Assembly: GCA_014156375.1 (NCBI GenBank)
Contig: RQJH01000002.1
Coordinates: 402,331-466,330 of the forward strand
Length of the DNA: 64,000 bases
Direction: 5' to 3'
Source of the DNA: Enterobacteriaceae bacterium 89
GTDB taxonomy: Bacteria; Pseudomonadota; Gammaproteobacteria; Enterobacterales; Enterobacteriaceae
This document shows, piece by piece, positions 54,412 through 62,791 of this stretch. How positions within the stretch are numbered: the stretch's first letter is position 1; each line of letters starts with the position of its first letter. A program made the position numbers and the translations under genes. The notes below the pieces were generated by a model. The model made no database searches. It was given only the letters and a program-made list of their open reading frames with translations, and had not been told where the DNA came from.

Positions 54412-55053
54412 ATGACATTCACCGTACAAGGTATTCAGATCCCCGACAGCAAGCTGGCCCGCGAAACCACTGAATTTATTCGTGATACCGAGAACGATTT
54501 GCTGTTCCACCATTCCAGCCGGGTCTACTACTGGGGCGCACTGGCCGGTGCCCGCCGTGGCCTGAAAGTGGATCACGAGCTGCTGTACGTCGGCTGCATG
54601 TTCCACGACATTGGCCTGACTCACGAGCACTGCAGCTGCGATAAACGCTTCGAGGTCGACGGCGCTAACGCCGCCAGAGCCTTCCTTGAAGGCCACGGGA
54701 TTGAGGCTGCGGAAATCGATAAAGTGTGGACCGCCATCGCGCTGCACACCACGCCGGGGATCCCTGAATTTATGGCACCAGAAATCGCCCTGCTGACCGC
54801 CGGGGTGGAGATGGACGTGTTGGGGATTGACTATGAAGGGTTTGACGATGCGAGCCGCGAAGCTGTTGTTCAGCAGCACCCGCGCATCGCCAATTTCAAA
54901 GAAAACATCATTAACGAGTTTTATCAGGGCATTAAAGGCAAAACTCAGACCACCTTCGGCAACGTCAAGGCCGATGTGATTGCCGATAAAGACCCCGCTT
55001 TCGTGCGTGGCAACTTCTGTAGCGTGATCCGTAATTCTCGCTGGAAGGATTAA
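54412..55053 (+). CDS. HD-domain hydrolase (cyanamide hydratase-like)
   Basis: 213 residues from ATG 54412 (AGGAG 6 bases upstream; an in-frame ATG at 54337 has no such site). HD metal site: His in 'LLFHHSSRVYYW' (about 33-34), H-D in 'GCMFHDIGLTHEH' (about 66-67), and a downstream Asp near 'EMDVLGIDYEGFD'. The pattern fits the cyanamide hydratase / DJ-1-paired HD proteins. Substrate unknown; the divergent GlxA-type regulator suggests an inducible detoxification or nitrogen-release step. Confidence 0.82.
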   Translation: MTFTVQGIQIPDSKLARETTEFIRDTENDLLFHHSSRVYYWGALAGARRGLKVDHELLYVGCMFHDIGLTHEHCSCDKRFEVDGANAARAFLEGHGIEAAEIDKVWTAIALHTTPGIPEFMAPEIALLTAGVEMDVLGIDYEGFDDASREAVVQQHPRIANFKENIINEFYQGIKGKTQTTFGNVKADVIADKDPAFVRGNFCSVIRNSRWKD

Positions 55054-55058
55054 CGAAA

Positions 55059-55122
55059 ACTGCCCGGTGGCGCTTCGCTTACCGGGCCTACGGTTTTGCA
55101 GGCCTGATAAGCGGAGCGCTTA
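55059..55122. repeat. REP element
   Basis: CTGCCCGGTGGCGCTTCGCTTACCGGGCCTAC followed by a degenerate second half (GCAGGCCTGATAAGCGGAGCGC). It is the last REP before the right-hand accessory block. Confidence 0.75.
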
Positions 55123-55125
55123 ATC

Positions 55126-55596
55126 TCATTCCGCTACCAGCTCTTCGATCATGGCAAAAAACGCATCTTCGCTGAACGAGGTTCTGGAAAGGCTATCCGG
55201 CGCTGAACATGTCCAGCTGCTATGACTTTCTGAGCGCATAAATAATCTTTGCAGTGGCATCACTTTGCCGGATTTGAGCAAACTGACCTCCACGCACCCG
55301 GTCACGCCCTGGCCGTACAGAAAGACGGGTGCAAACCTGATCGTTCGGTTTTCATATCGCAGCGTAAAACCCGGCACGCTGAAGGTTTCCGACCCAGCCA
55401 GAAGTTCAACCAACGATACTGATGTTCCCTCCACGCTAATCCCGGTTCCTGTCAGCCACTGCTCAACCTCTTCCTGAAGCTGAGCCATCCGCGTTCTGAA
55501 CTCCGCAATATCGGCCTCATGCTTAGAGGCAAATGGCCCATTGCGGGCTTTGTTATCCTGTAATTTTTGCAAAAATCTGTCTTTTGCTGACATCAT
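55126..55596 (-). CDS. Unknown protein following the VasL gene
   Basis: 156 residues from ATG 55596 (second ATG 55593; AGGA about 9 bases upstream, while the in-frame TTG at 55614 has no site). Helical start ('SAKDRFLQKLQDNKARN'), a coiled-coil-like segment about 30-50, then a beta-rich half. No signal or membrane segment. It begins 22 bases after the VasL stop on the same strand and is therefore probably cotranscribed with it. I do not recognise the family; a type VI accessory or effector-related role is suggested only by position. Confidence 0.55.
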   Translation of the reverse strand: MMSAKDRFLQKLQDNKARNGPFASKHEADIAEFRTRMAQLQEEVEQWLTGTGISVEGTSVSLVELLAGSETFSVPGFTLRYENRTIRFAPVFLYGQGVTGCVEVSLLKSGKVMPLQRLFMRSESHSSWTCSAPDSLSRTSFSEDAFFAMIEELVAE

Positions 55597-55617
55597 GGTT
55601 ATCGCATCCTGCAAAGG

Positions 55618-56943
55618 TTATTTTTCCAGTTCCAGCGTCTGGGTTAGCGCCCGAAGGTGTTGTTCCGCCTGCTGAATTTGTACCTGTTTTTGCGCATCCG
55701 ATGACTGTTCACGGATATCGCGCAGCTGCTCTTCCAGCGGAATGGTCTGGCGGAAGTTGGTCATCATGCTAAAAACTGAGGATTTCAGCTCGCTGACGGT
55801 AATGTATTTCCCCTTCTGCCCGTCCAGCGCATTGAGTTTGTCCACCAGCGACTGAAGCTGGGTCATGCCCTGATGCCAGCCCGTCAGCGTGTTTTCCGGC
55901 AGCGAGTTTAACGCCACCTGCTGCTGCCAGTGCTGCTGCATCTGCTTAACTTTAGGATCATTCGGCCACAGCGTCTGTGCCTGGTTAAGCAGCTGATTGC
56001 CGTATCGCAGACTCCAGCCCGGCGGTAGTTTTGCCACGGTATCCAGCTGGTCTGAAGCACGTTTTAGCCAATCCGCAGATTGCGGCGGTTTAGCTGCGTG
56101 CTGAAGCGCGCTGAGCTGGGTCGTCGTCAACGCAGCGGGAAATGCCTGCACCGAATCATTCAACGCCTGAGTCGTTTGTTCTGTGCGGTTGGCGGCACTC
56201 CAGCCCCACGCGCCGAGCGCACTAAGGGCAAAGGCCGTCAGCATCCCGCCAGCAAACAGCGGCCATCTTGCGGGAGCGGGAGGGGTTTCATTCACCACAT
56301 CCACATTCGCGGTAACTTCAGCGGGAACCACATAGACCAACTGGTGCTCAGGCTCAGTTCTGGCAGCGGAGAGTGCCTGCGGCGGTAAGCTAACCGCAGG
56401 GGGGTTCTCTTCAGACCGGGGAGTATTTTCCAGACGGGTGACCGCCTGCTGAACCTGACGGCTAAGCCCATTCAGCTGACAGGCCTGCTTGAGTTCGTGA
56501 CGGCTTGCAACCTCCTCCACAGCAGCAAGAAGAGTTTCGCTTTGATACAGAGCGGGCAAGTCCTGATGAGTCAGCGTCAGAGTACGAAACACTTTCTGCA
56601 GGCGCTGGCTGAGGCCGCTCAGGATCTCCACCCGTGAATGTACCGGCTGCGGCCACATCAGCGCCCACTGACGGGACATCATGGCATTGATAATCGCCAG
56701 ACCTTCATTCATGCCGCCGACAGCGGCAATATGGGTGCGAGCCAGCGTATACCAGGCCGCAGTCTGTAGCTCGACGCCGTTGTGCTCAAATAAAGCGAGC
56801 GACAGTTTCTCTACCTGCGCCCAGTTCACATCCGGGCGCGCGGGATGAGTGAGTTTGCTGATTTCATCACGCAGAGCAATAAAATCGGCGAGATGGCGCG
56901 GATCGGTGCCTGTTTTAATTTTCCGTTGGGTAATGTCATTCAT
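55618..56943 (-). CDS. Type VI secretion VasL/TssA-like protein
   Basis: 441 residues. An N-terminal ImpA_N domain (about 12-130; 'DFIALRDEISKLTHPARPDVNWAQVEKLSLALFEHNGVELQTAAWYTLAR'-like) is the TssA family mark, here with 'WPQPVHSRVEILSGL'. A Pro-rich linker, one membrane helix (about 222-246, 'PLFAGGMLTAFALSALGAW') and a C-terminal VasL domain ('LAKLPPGWSLRYGNQLL', 'TLWPNDPKVKQMQQHWQQQ'-like) follow. Membrane-tethered TssA relatives act in sheath assembly or anchoring of T6SS. Other T6SS core genes are not in the window. Confidence 0.85.
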   Translation of the reverse strand: MNDITQRKIKTGTDPRHLADFIALRDEISKLTHPARPDVNWAQVEKLSLALFEHNGVELQTAAWYTLARTHIAAVGGMNEGLAIINAMMSRQWALMWPQPVHSRVEILSGLSQRLQKVFRTLTLTHQDLPALYQSETLLAAVEEVASRHELKQACQLNGLSRQVQQAVTRLENTPRSEENPPAVSLPPQALSAARTEPEHQLVYVVPAEVTANVDVVNETPPAPARWPLFAGGMLTAFALSALGAWGWSAANRTEQTTQALNDSVQAFPAALTTTQLSALQHAAKPPQSADWLKRASDQLDTVAKLPPGWSLRYGNQLLNQAQTLWPNDPKVKQMQQHWQQQVALNSLPENTLTGWHQGMTQLQSLVDKLNALDGQKGKYITVSELKSSVFSMMTNFRQTIPLEEQLRDIREQSSDAQKQVQIQQAEQHLRALTQTLELEK

Positions 56944-56988
56944 GACCAGATATCCATCTGTGTGCCTGGAACTGTGGAAGAGTAGCGT

Positions 56989-58233
56989 CTATGCAGCTTC
57001 ACTTTGTGCAAACTCGAGACTCTGCAGATACTGCAGTGCCACCGGGTCGGCAATATATTCAACCTGCCCATGATGCCGCTCCACTTCATCGATAATTCGA
57101 CTGAGGTCTACCCGGAAAAACTCCTTACGCAGGTTAATCCTGTTAATGCGATAGTTTTCCAAATGGTCGTGGAGCGTTTTTTCGAGAGCGGGAGCATCAT
57201 CACAGGAGATCATGGCGTGAACATCGAAATCAAACGGTACAGCTGCTCCACTCAGTTCTTTCACGCGTTCCATCGGCTCCAGTCGCCGGGTCATACCAAT
57301 CTTGAAGACGTTTTCACCGAAGGAACCAATGTTCGAAATCACATACACATGTCCCTGCTTCGTTAGCTGAGCCATGGACTTAGCGCGTTCATACTGCTGA
57401 TGTACCTCCTGGATTTTTTGCTCCAGTTCCAGTCTCTGTCTTTCCAGCTCTTCCCTGTGAGCACCATCTGCTGCAAGGAGCGCTTCATCAAGCAGTCGCT
57501 GTTGTTCCGCAAGACGCTGCTCTTTCTCTTCGGCTTCCTGCTGCTGCCTGTCCAGTTCATCCTGACGTTGTTTCTCCTCCCGCATCTGGCGCTTGAGTTC
57601 AGCCTGATGGTCTTTTTCTTCCTGCGCTTTTTCCAGCAAGGCGACCTTATCGATAAATTGTTGCTTAACGTCTTCCCAGTCGGCATTGTCCTCTAGCTCA
57701 AGAAAGGTGATTTTCTCGCTGATGGCAGCATAAGCCTCTTTTTCTTTCCTGAGCTGGTCATACTTACTTTGCCAGTTATTCACCGTGGTACCAGACAGCA
57801 GTGTTTTTACTTTGAACCTATACGCGGAGTCCACTATGCGTTGCAGCGCCCGCGAGGCTTTATTTTTGGCCGCTGTAAACTCATCCCACTGGCCAGAAAG
57901 ATGTTTCTTTTCCTGATCTATGCCACGGGCTACTTCGGTATTGACTCTCTCTTCAAAGGCTTTCTCTTTCGAAGAGAGATCAGATGCGGCCTGTTCAAGC
58001 TCCGCGGTTTTCTTCCTGAAGCCCCGATAAATGAAAATCCGTATTATCAGCACAGCGGCAATTAATAAACCGAAGAACAGAGCGATGATTCCTGCCGGAT
58101 TTGAAACAGATTCAATAAATTGTTCATTCAGATTGATAAGTGCCCTTACCGCAACATACACACCCCAGGCAATGATGCCAAGAATAATCAGGATAATCCC
58201 TGCAGCATTGTTATCTTTTTTTCTTCTTGCCAT
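56989..58233 (-). CDS. Membrane-anchored coiled-coil T5orf172 (GIY-YIG-like) protein
   Basis: 414 residues. Two N-terminal helices (about 10-32, 45-67), a long charged coiled coil (about 70-290, Glu/Gln/Arg-rich with 'EEKEQRLAEQQRLLDEAL'), and a C-terminal T5orf172/Bro-type domain (about 294-385: 'GHVYVISNIGSFGENVFKIGMTRR', 'PFDFDVHAMISCDDAPALEKTLH'). The domain is a minimal GIY-YIG nuclease relative often seen in DUF4041 phage proteins and defence contexts. The membrane anchor is an unusual addition. It lies 45 bases upstream of the VasL gene. Role unknown: defence, nuclease or scaffold. Confidence 0.75.
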   Translation of the reverse strand: MARRKKDNNAAGIILIILGIIAWGVYVAVRALINLNEQFIESVSNPAGIIALFFGLLIAAVLIIRIFIYRGFRKKTAELEQAASDLSSKEKAFEERVNTEVARGIDQEKKHLSGQWDEFTAAKNKASRALQRIVDSAYRFKVKTLLSGTTVNNWQSKYDQLRKEKEAYAAISEKITFLELEDNADWEDVKQQFIDKVALLEKAQEEKDHQAELKRQMREEKQRQDELDRQQQEAEEKEQRLAEQQRLLDEALLAADGAHREELERQRLELEQKIQEVHQQYERAKSMAQLTKQGHVYVISNIGSFGENVFKIGMTRRLEPMERVKELSGAAVPFDFDVHAMISCDDAPALEKTLHDHLENYRINRINLRKEFFRVDLSRIIDEVERHHGQVEYIADPVALQYLQSLEFAQSEAA

Positions 58234-58307
58234 GTTTTATTTTTGTCCTTTCGTCCTTCAATTTAGATTATTTTCTCAATCACGGTAATGATGTTCGCCG
58301 TACCGGA

Positions 58308-58706
58308 TCAATATTGATTCCCTGAACAAATCGGTAAATGGGTGAACCCAGGTTTGTTTGCCATATAGAGAGGAGCGCATGTGGGCTGAGGGGGTTGAGT
58401 ATCAACCGCCACATCATTTTCGATAACGCCTTGCTGCTGCTGCTTTTTCTTGTTTTTCATCGCCTTTGGCTGCGATTTTCTGGCTGAGGTTGAAGGTTTG
58501 ACCTGCTGGCTGACTCCAGAATCACCGTAGCCAGAGCAGAATCGCTTCGACTGACTCAGGCTCCCGTCGTTACAGACAAAGCGGCCATCCGATGTGCAGT
58601 GGGCGATGCCTCCTTTCGAGCCAGAACATGGCTGCCTTCCACGAGCAGCCTCTGCCTGTAAAGTAAAAAGAATACTGAACATCAGAAATAGCATTATTTT
58701 TTTCAT
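58308..58706 (-). CDS. Small secreted Cys-containing protein
   Basis: 132 residues from the inner Met that starts a clean signal peptide ('MKKIMLFLMFSILFTLQAEA'); a start 4 codons earlier is possible. The mature N-terminus has 'RGRQPCSGSKGGIAHCTSDGRFVCNDGS' and 'KRFCSGYG', four Cys in a pattern seen in small YdcA-like periplasmic proteins, then a Lys/Gln-rich stretch and two C-terminal Cys. Function unknown. It lies between the SUMF1 array and the T5orf172 gene on the same strand. Confidence 0.65.
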   Translation of the reverse strand: MKKIMLFLMFSILFTLQAEAARGRQPCSGSKGGIAHCTSDGRFVCNDGSLSQSKRFCSGYGDSGVSQQVKPSTSARKSQPKAMKNKKKQQQQGVIENDVAVDTQPPQPTCAPLYMANKPGFTHLPICSGNQY

Positions 58707-58747
58707 TGCTGTTGCCATTATATTTTTTATTCCAGACCGGTGTAATT

Positions 58748-58858
58748 CTAATTGTTATTTTCTGATGCTGCGGCTGTCTGCGAACCTGAACTCTGATCGC
58801 AGCCCTGGAGTAACAATAATGGGAGCACTATTCCTGCAATTGCAGTCCGTTGCATCAT
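58748..58858 (-). pseudogene. Orphan lipoprotein leader, truncated SUMF1 copy
   Basis: Encodes only 36 residues: MMQRTAIAGIVLPLLLLQGC then DQSSGSQTAAASENNN and stop. The first 31 are the same as in the adjacent full SUMF1 lipoprotein gene (58868-59848), including lipobox L-L-Q-G-C20 and the DNA around it. So it is the 5' end of a further array copy that lost its body. It could still be exported and lipidated as a mini-lipoprotein. Confidence 0.75.
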
Positions 58859-58867
58859 GCTGTTTCC

Positions 58868-59848
58868 TTATTTTATAGATTGTTCACTGTTAACTGCACA
58901 GCGAACAGTTTTATCCGCTGGTAGAAATTCTCTGCTTTCTACATCTGCATTATAGCGAACCATCGTTAGTCCGCGGCGTGGTCCAGAAAAATCCTGCGAC
59001 CTTAGTACCTTAGTAAAATAGCCATCTGAATCTTTAAATACTGGTTTCTGCGGTCCCTGAGGGTCTTTAACCGGAGAGTGGCTGTAATAGTCCGGGTCAT
59101 ACCAATCTTTCATCCACTCCCAACCATTGCCTGCCATATCATAGATACCCAAAGGGTTTGGTGGTCGGGCATCACCGGGCATCGGAGATAAGATGTCTTG
59201 GTTTGTACCTGATTTCCTTGCATATAATTGCCTGTCGAAAGATGTGGTAATATTGATTCCTTTCCTACCGTCTATGCGTATAGTTCCATCATCCGTAGGT
59301 GCAACCACGTACTGCCCGCGATTACGCGCAGCGTATTCCCACTGTGCTTCAGTCGGCAACGAAAAGGGAAGTCCGGTGATTTTTCCTAACCAGGTGCAAT
59401 ATTGATCAGCTTCATTCCAGTCAACATGTGCGGGGGTATCAGCAGTCCGGGCCATTTCTTGCCAGCTAGCCATGTTACGGCTTCCGTTTATCACCCTACC
59501 TTTGAGCTGATTCCATGAAAGATAAAACTGATATTGCTGATTGCTCACTTTAAATTTATTTAACGAATAACTGCTAAGCTCGACTTTATGTAACGGCTTA
59601 CTGTCTTTTTTACCATCATAAGGTAATTTCTCCTGACCATACTCTTCACCAAAGTCACCCATCAGAAATTCACCGCCCTGGACAAACACCAGTTCTGATT
59701 TTATCTGCTGGATAAACTGCTCAAGGCGGACCTTATCCTGGGCATTATGTTCTGGCGCTGCGGCAGTCTGAGAACCAGAACTCTGATCGCAGCCCTGGAG
59801 TAACAATAATGGGAGCACTATTCCTGCAATTGCAGTCCGTTGCATCAT
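58868..59848 (-). CDS. SUMF1-domain lipoprotein, array copy 1
   Basis: 326 residues. Lipobox L-L-Q-G-C20 with Asp at +2, which predicts retention in the inner membrane. A helix about 38-52, then a formylglycine-generating-enzyme-like (SUMF1) domain: 'FVQGGEFLMGDFGEEYG', 'LPTEAQWEYAARNRGQYV', 'GIYDMAGNGWEWMKDWYD', 'GPRRGLTMVRYNAD', 'KTVRCAVNS'. The Cys pair that binds copper in true FGE is absent, so catalysis is doubtful. Periplasm-facing. This copy has the 'INGSRNMASWQEMARTADTP' variant segment. Tandem lipoprotein duplicates beside T6SS genes are commonly effector immunity proteins; that role is inferred. Confidence 0.8.
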   Translation of the reverse strand: MMQRTAIAGIVLPLLLLQGCDQSSGSQTAAAPEHNAQDKVRLEQFIQQIKSELVFVQGGEFLMGDFGEEYGQEKLPYDGKKDSKPLHKVELSSYSLNKFKVSNQQYQFYLSWNQLKGRVINGSRNMASWQEMARTADTPAHVDWNEADQYCTWLGKITGLPFSLPTEAQWEYAARNRGQYVVAPTDDGTIRIDGRKGINITTSFDRQLYARKSGTNQDILSPMPGDARPPNPLGIYDMAGNGWEWMKDWYDPDYYSHSPVKDPQGPQKPVFKDSDGYFTKVLRSQDFSGPRRGLTMVRYNADVESREFLPADKTVRCAVNSEQSIK

Positions 59849-59857
59849 GCTGTTTCC

Positions 59858-60826
59858 TTATTTTATAGATTGTTCACTGTTAACCGCACAGCGAACCGTT
59901 TTATCCAGAGGTGGATACCTTCTACTTTCTGGATCTGCATTAAAGCGGAACATAGTTAAACCACGTCTGGGTCCTGATAAATCCTGAGATCTAAGCACTT
60001 TAGTAAAGTAGCCTTCGGGATCTTTAAATACTGGTTTTTCCGGTCCCTGTGGGTCTTTAACCGGAGAATGGCTGTAATAGTCTGGATCATACCAGTCTTT
60101 CATCCACTCCCAGCCATTGCCAGCCATATCATAGATACCTAAAGGGTTTGGCGGGCGGAAATCTCCCGGCGTTGGAGATAAGATATCCAGGCCTGTTCCT
60201 GATTCTCTTGCATATAATTGCCTGTCAAATGAAGAAGCTATGTTAATTCCTTTCCTACCATCTATGCGGATTGTCCCATCATCCGTAGGTGCCACCACAT
60301 ACTGGCCGCGATTACGCGCAGCGTATTCCCACTGTGCTTCAGTCGGCAACGAAAAGGGAAGTCCGGTAATTTTTCCTAACCAGGTGCAATACTGGTTAGC
60401 TTCATTCCAGTCAACATGTGCTGGAGTCTCAGGAGTTTTTTGTCTGTCTGTCCAGGTTACTCTATCTACTTCTCTTCCTTTCAATTGATTCCATTTTAAA
60501 TAGAACTGATACTCTTGGTTACTCGCTTTGAATTTACTTAAAGAATAGCTACTAAGCTCAACTTTATGTAAAGGCTTACTGTCCTTTTTGCCATCATAAG
60601 GTAACTTTTCCTGGCCATACTCTTCACCAAAGTCACCCATCAGAAACTCACCGCCCTGGACATAGACCAGTTCAGATTTTATCTGCTGGATAAATTGTTC
60701 AAGACGTACCTGATCCTGAGCGTTATGTTCTGGCGCTGCGGCTGTCTGCGAACCTGAACTCTGATCGCAGCCCTGAAGTACCAATAATGAGAGCACCATT
60801 CCTGTCATTGCAATCCGTTGCATCAT
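59858..60826 (-). CDS. SUMF1-domain lipoprotein, array copy 2
   Basis: 322 residues, same layout as its neighbours. Variable middle segment 'REVDRVTWTDRQKTPETP' (4 residues shorter than copies 1 and 5) and 'SSFDRQLYARESGTGLDILSPTPG'. C-terminal part 'DLSGPRRGLTMFRFNADPES' is shared with copy 4. The TAA of the preceding copy overlaps this gene's AAGGAAATG ribosome-binding region, so translation is coupled along the array. Confidence 0.8.
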   Translation of the reverse strand: MMQRIAMTGMVLSLLVLQGCDQSSGSQTAAAPEHNAQDQVRLEQFIQQIKSELVYVQGGEFLMGDFGEEYGQEKLPYDGKKDSKPLHKVELSSYSLSKFKASNQEYQFYLKWNQLKGREVDRVTWTDRQKTPETPAHVDWNEANQYCTWLGKITGLPFSLPTEAQWEYAARNRGQYVVAPTDDGTIRIDGRKGINIASSFDRQLYARESGTGLDILSPTPGDFRPPNPLGIYDMAGNGWEWMKDWYDPDYYSHSPVKDPQGPEKPVFKDPEGYFTKVLRSQDLSGPRRGLTMFRFNADPESRRYPPLDKTVRCAVNSEQSIK

Positions 60827-60835
60827 GCCATTTCC

Positions 60836-61804
60836 TTATTTTATAGGTTGTTCACTGTTAACCGCGCAGCGAACAGTTTTATCTGCTGGAGGGTAATGTC
60901 TGCTTTCTGGATCTGCATTATAACGAACCATCGTTAGCCCGCGGCGCGGTCCAGAAAAATCCTGCGATCTTAGCACCTTAGTAAAATTGCCATCGTGATC
61001 TTTAAACACAGGTTTCTCCGGCCCCTGAGGGTCTTTGACTGGAGAGTGGTTGTAATAATCCGGGTCATACCAGTCTTTCATCCACTCCCAGCCATTGCCT
61101 GCCATATCATAAATTCCTAACGGATTTGGTGGGCGAAAGTCGCCCGGAACAGGTGACAAAGTGCCCAAGGACGTTCCCATAGATTTTGAATAGCCCCCAA
61201 CATCATCTTCGGTGGCAATGTTGATACCTTTACGCCCTTCTATGCGTATAGTTCCATCATCCGTAGGCGCAACCACATACTGCCCGCGATTACGCGCAGC
61301 GTATTCCCACTGTGCTTCAGTCGGCAACGAAAAGGGAAGCCCTGTGATTTTTCCTAACCAGGTGCAATATTGGTTGGCTTCATTCCAGTCAACATGTGCT
61401 GGTGTATCAGGTGTACGAACCCCATCACGCCAAAAATCCAGATCAACTCCCCGCCCCTTTAAATTACTCCACTTTAAATAAAACTGATATTGCTGATTGC
61501 TTGTTTTAAATTTACTTAATGAATAACTGCTAAGCTCAACTTTATGTAATGGCTTACTGTCTTTTTTACCATCATAAGGTAGCTTCTCCTGACCATACTC
61601 TTCACCAAAGTCACCCATCAGAAACCCACCGCCCTGGACATACACCAGTTCAGATTTTATCTGCTGGATAAACTGCTCCAGACGGGCCTGGTCCTGAGCG
61701 TTATGTTCTGGCGCTGCGCCTGTCTGCGAGCCTGAGCTCTGATCGCAGCCCTGTAGTAACAACAATGGGAGCATCATTCCGGTAATTGCAATCCGTTGCA
61801 TCAT
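60836..61804 (-). CDS. SUMF1-domain lipoprotein, array copy 3
   Basis: 322 residues. Variable segment 'SNLKGRGVDLDFWRDGVRTPDTP' is shared with copy 4, but the following loop ('ATEDDVGGYSKSMGTSLGTLSPVPG') is unique in the array, replacing the FDRQLYAR loop of all other copies. The C-terminal part 'DFSGPRRGLTMVRYNADPESRHYPP' is of the copy 1/5 type. Confidence 0.8.
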   Translation of the reverse strand: MMQRIAITGMMLPLLLLQGCDQSSGSQTGAAPEHNAQDQARLEQFIQQIKSELVYVQGGGFLMGDFGEEYGQEKLPYDGKKDSKPLHKVELSSYSLSKFKTSNQQYQFYLKWSNLKGRGVDLDFWRDGVRTPDTPAHVDWNEANQYCTWLGKITGLPFSLPTEAQWEYAARNRGQYVVAPTDDGTIRIEGRKGINIATEDDVGGYSKSMGTSLGTLSPVPGDFRPPNPLGIYDMAGNGWEWMKDWYDPDYYNHSPVKDPQGPEKPVFKDHDGNFTKVLRSQDFSGPRRGLTMVRYNADPESRHYPPADKTVRCAVNSEQPIK

Positions 61805-61813
61805 TCTGTTTCC

Positions 61814-62782
61814 TTATTTAATAGGTTGTTCACTGTTAACCGCGCAGCGAACCGTTTTATCCAGAGGTGGATACCTTCTACTTTCTGGATCTGCATTAAA
61901 GCGGAACATAGTTAAACCACGTCTGGGTCCTGATAAATCCTGAGATCTAAGCACTTTAGTAAAGTAGCCTTCGGGATCTTTAAATACTGGTTTTTCCGGT
62001 CCCTGTGGGTCTTTAACCGGAGAATGGCTGTAATAGTCTGGATCATACCAGTCTTTCATCCACTCCCAGCCATTGCCAGCCATATCATAGATACCTAAAG
62101 GGTTTGGCGGGCGGAAATCTCCCGGCGTTGGAGATAAGATATCCAGGCTTGTTCCTGATTCTCTTGCATATAATTGCCTGTCAAATGAAGAAGCTATGTT
62201 AATTCCTTTCCTACCATCTATGCGGATTGTCCCATCATCCGTAGGTGCCACCACATACTGGCCGCGATTACGCGCAGCGTATTCCCACTGAGCCTCAGTC
62301 GGCAACGAAAAGGGAAGCCCTGTGATTTTTCCTAACCAGGTGCAATATTGGTTGGCTTCATTCCAGTCAACATGTGCTGGTGTATCAGGTGTACGAACCC
62401 CATCACGCCAAAAATCCAGATCAACTACCCGCCCCTTTAAATTACTCCACTTTAAATAAAACTGATATTGCTGATTGCTTGTTTTAAATTTACTTAATGA
62501 ATAACTGCTAAGCTCAACTTTATGTAATGGCTTACTGTCTTTTTTACCATCATAAGGTAGCTTCTCCTGACCATACTCTTCACCAAAGTCACCCATCAGA
62601 AACCCACCGCCCTGGACATACACCAGTTCAGATTTTATCTGCTGGATAAATTGTTCAAGATGAGCCTTATCCTGAGCGTTATGTTCTGGCGCTGCGGCAG
62701 TCTGCGAACCTGAGCTCTGATCGCAGCCCTGAAGTAACAACAATGGGAGCATCATTCCGGTAATTGCAATCCGTTGCATCAT
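61814..62782 (-). CDS. SUMF1-domain lipoprotein, array copy 4 (mosaic)
   Basis: 322 residues. The N-terminal half follows copy 3 ('SNLKGRVVDLDFWRDGVRTPDTP'); the C-terminal half follows copy 2 ('SSFDRQLYARESGTSLDILSPTPG', 'DLSGPRRGLTMFRFNADPESRRYPP'). The DNA is near identical to the respective donor over hundreds of bases, with the switch in the conserved centre, so it arose by recombination or gene conversion. Confidence 0.8.
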   Translation of the reverse strand: MMQRIAITGMMLPLLLLQGCDQSSGSQTAAAPEHNAQDKAHLEQFIQQIKSELVYVQGGGFLMGDFGEEYGQEKLPYDGKKDSKPLHKVELSSYSLSKFKTSNQQYQFYLKWSNLKGRVVDLDFWRDGVRTPDTPAHVDWNEANQYCTWLGKITGLPFSLPTEAQWEYAARNRGQYVVAPTDDGTIRIDGRKGINIASSFDRQLYARESGTSLDILSPTPGDFRPPNPLGIYDMAGNGWEWMKDWYDPDYYSHSPVKDPQGPEKPVFKDPEGYFTKVLRSQDLSGPRRGLTMFRFNADPESRRYPPLDKTVRCAVNSEQPIK

Positions 62783-62791
62783 GTCATTTCC

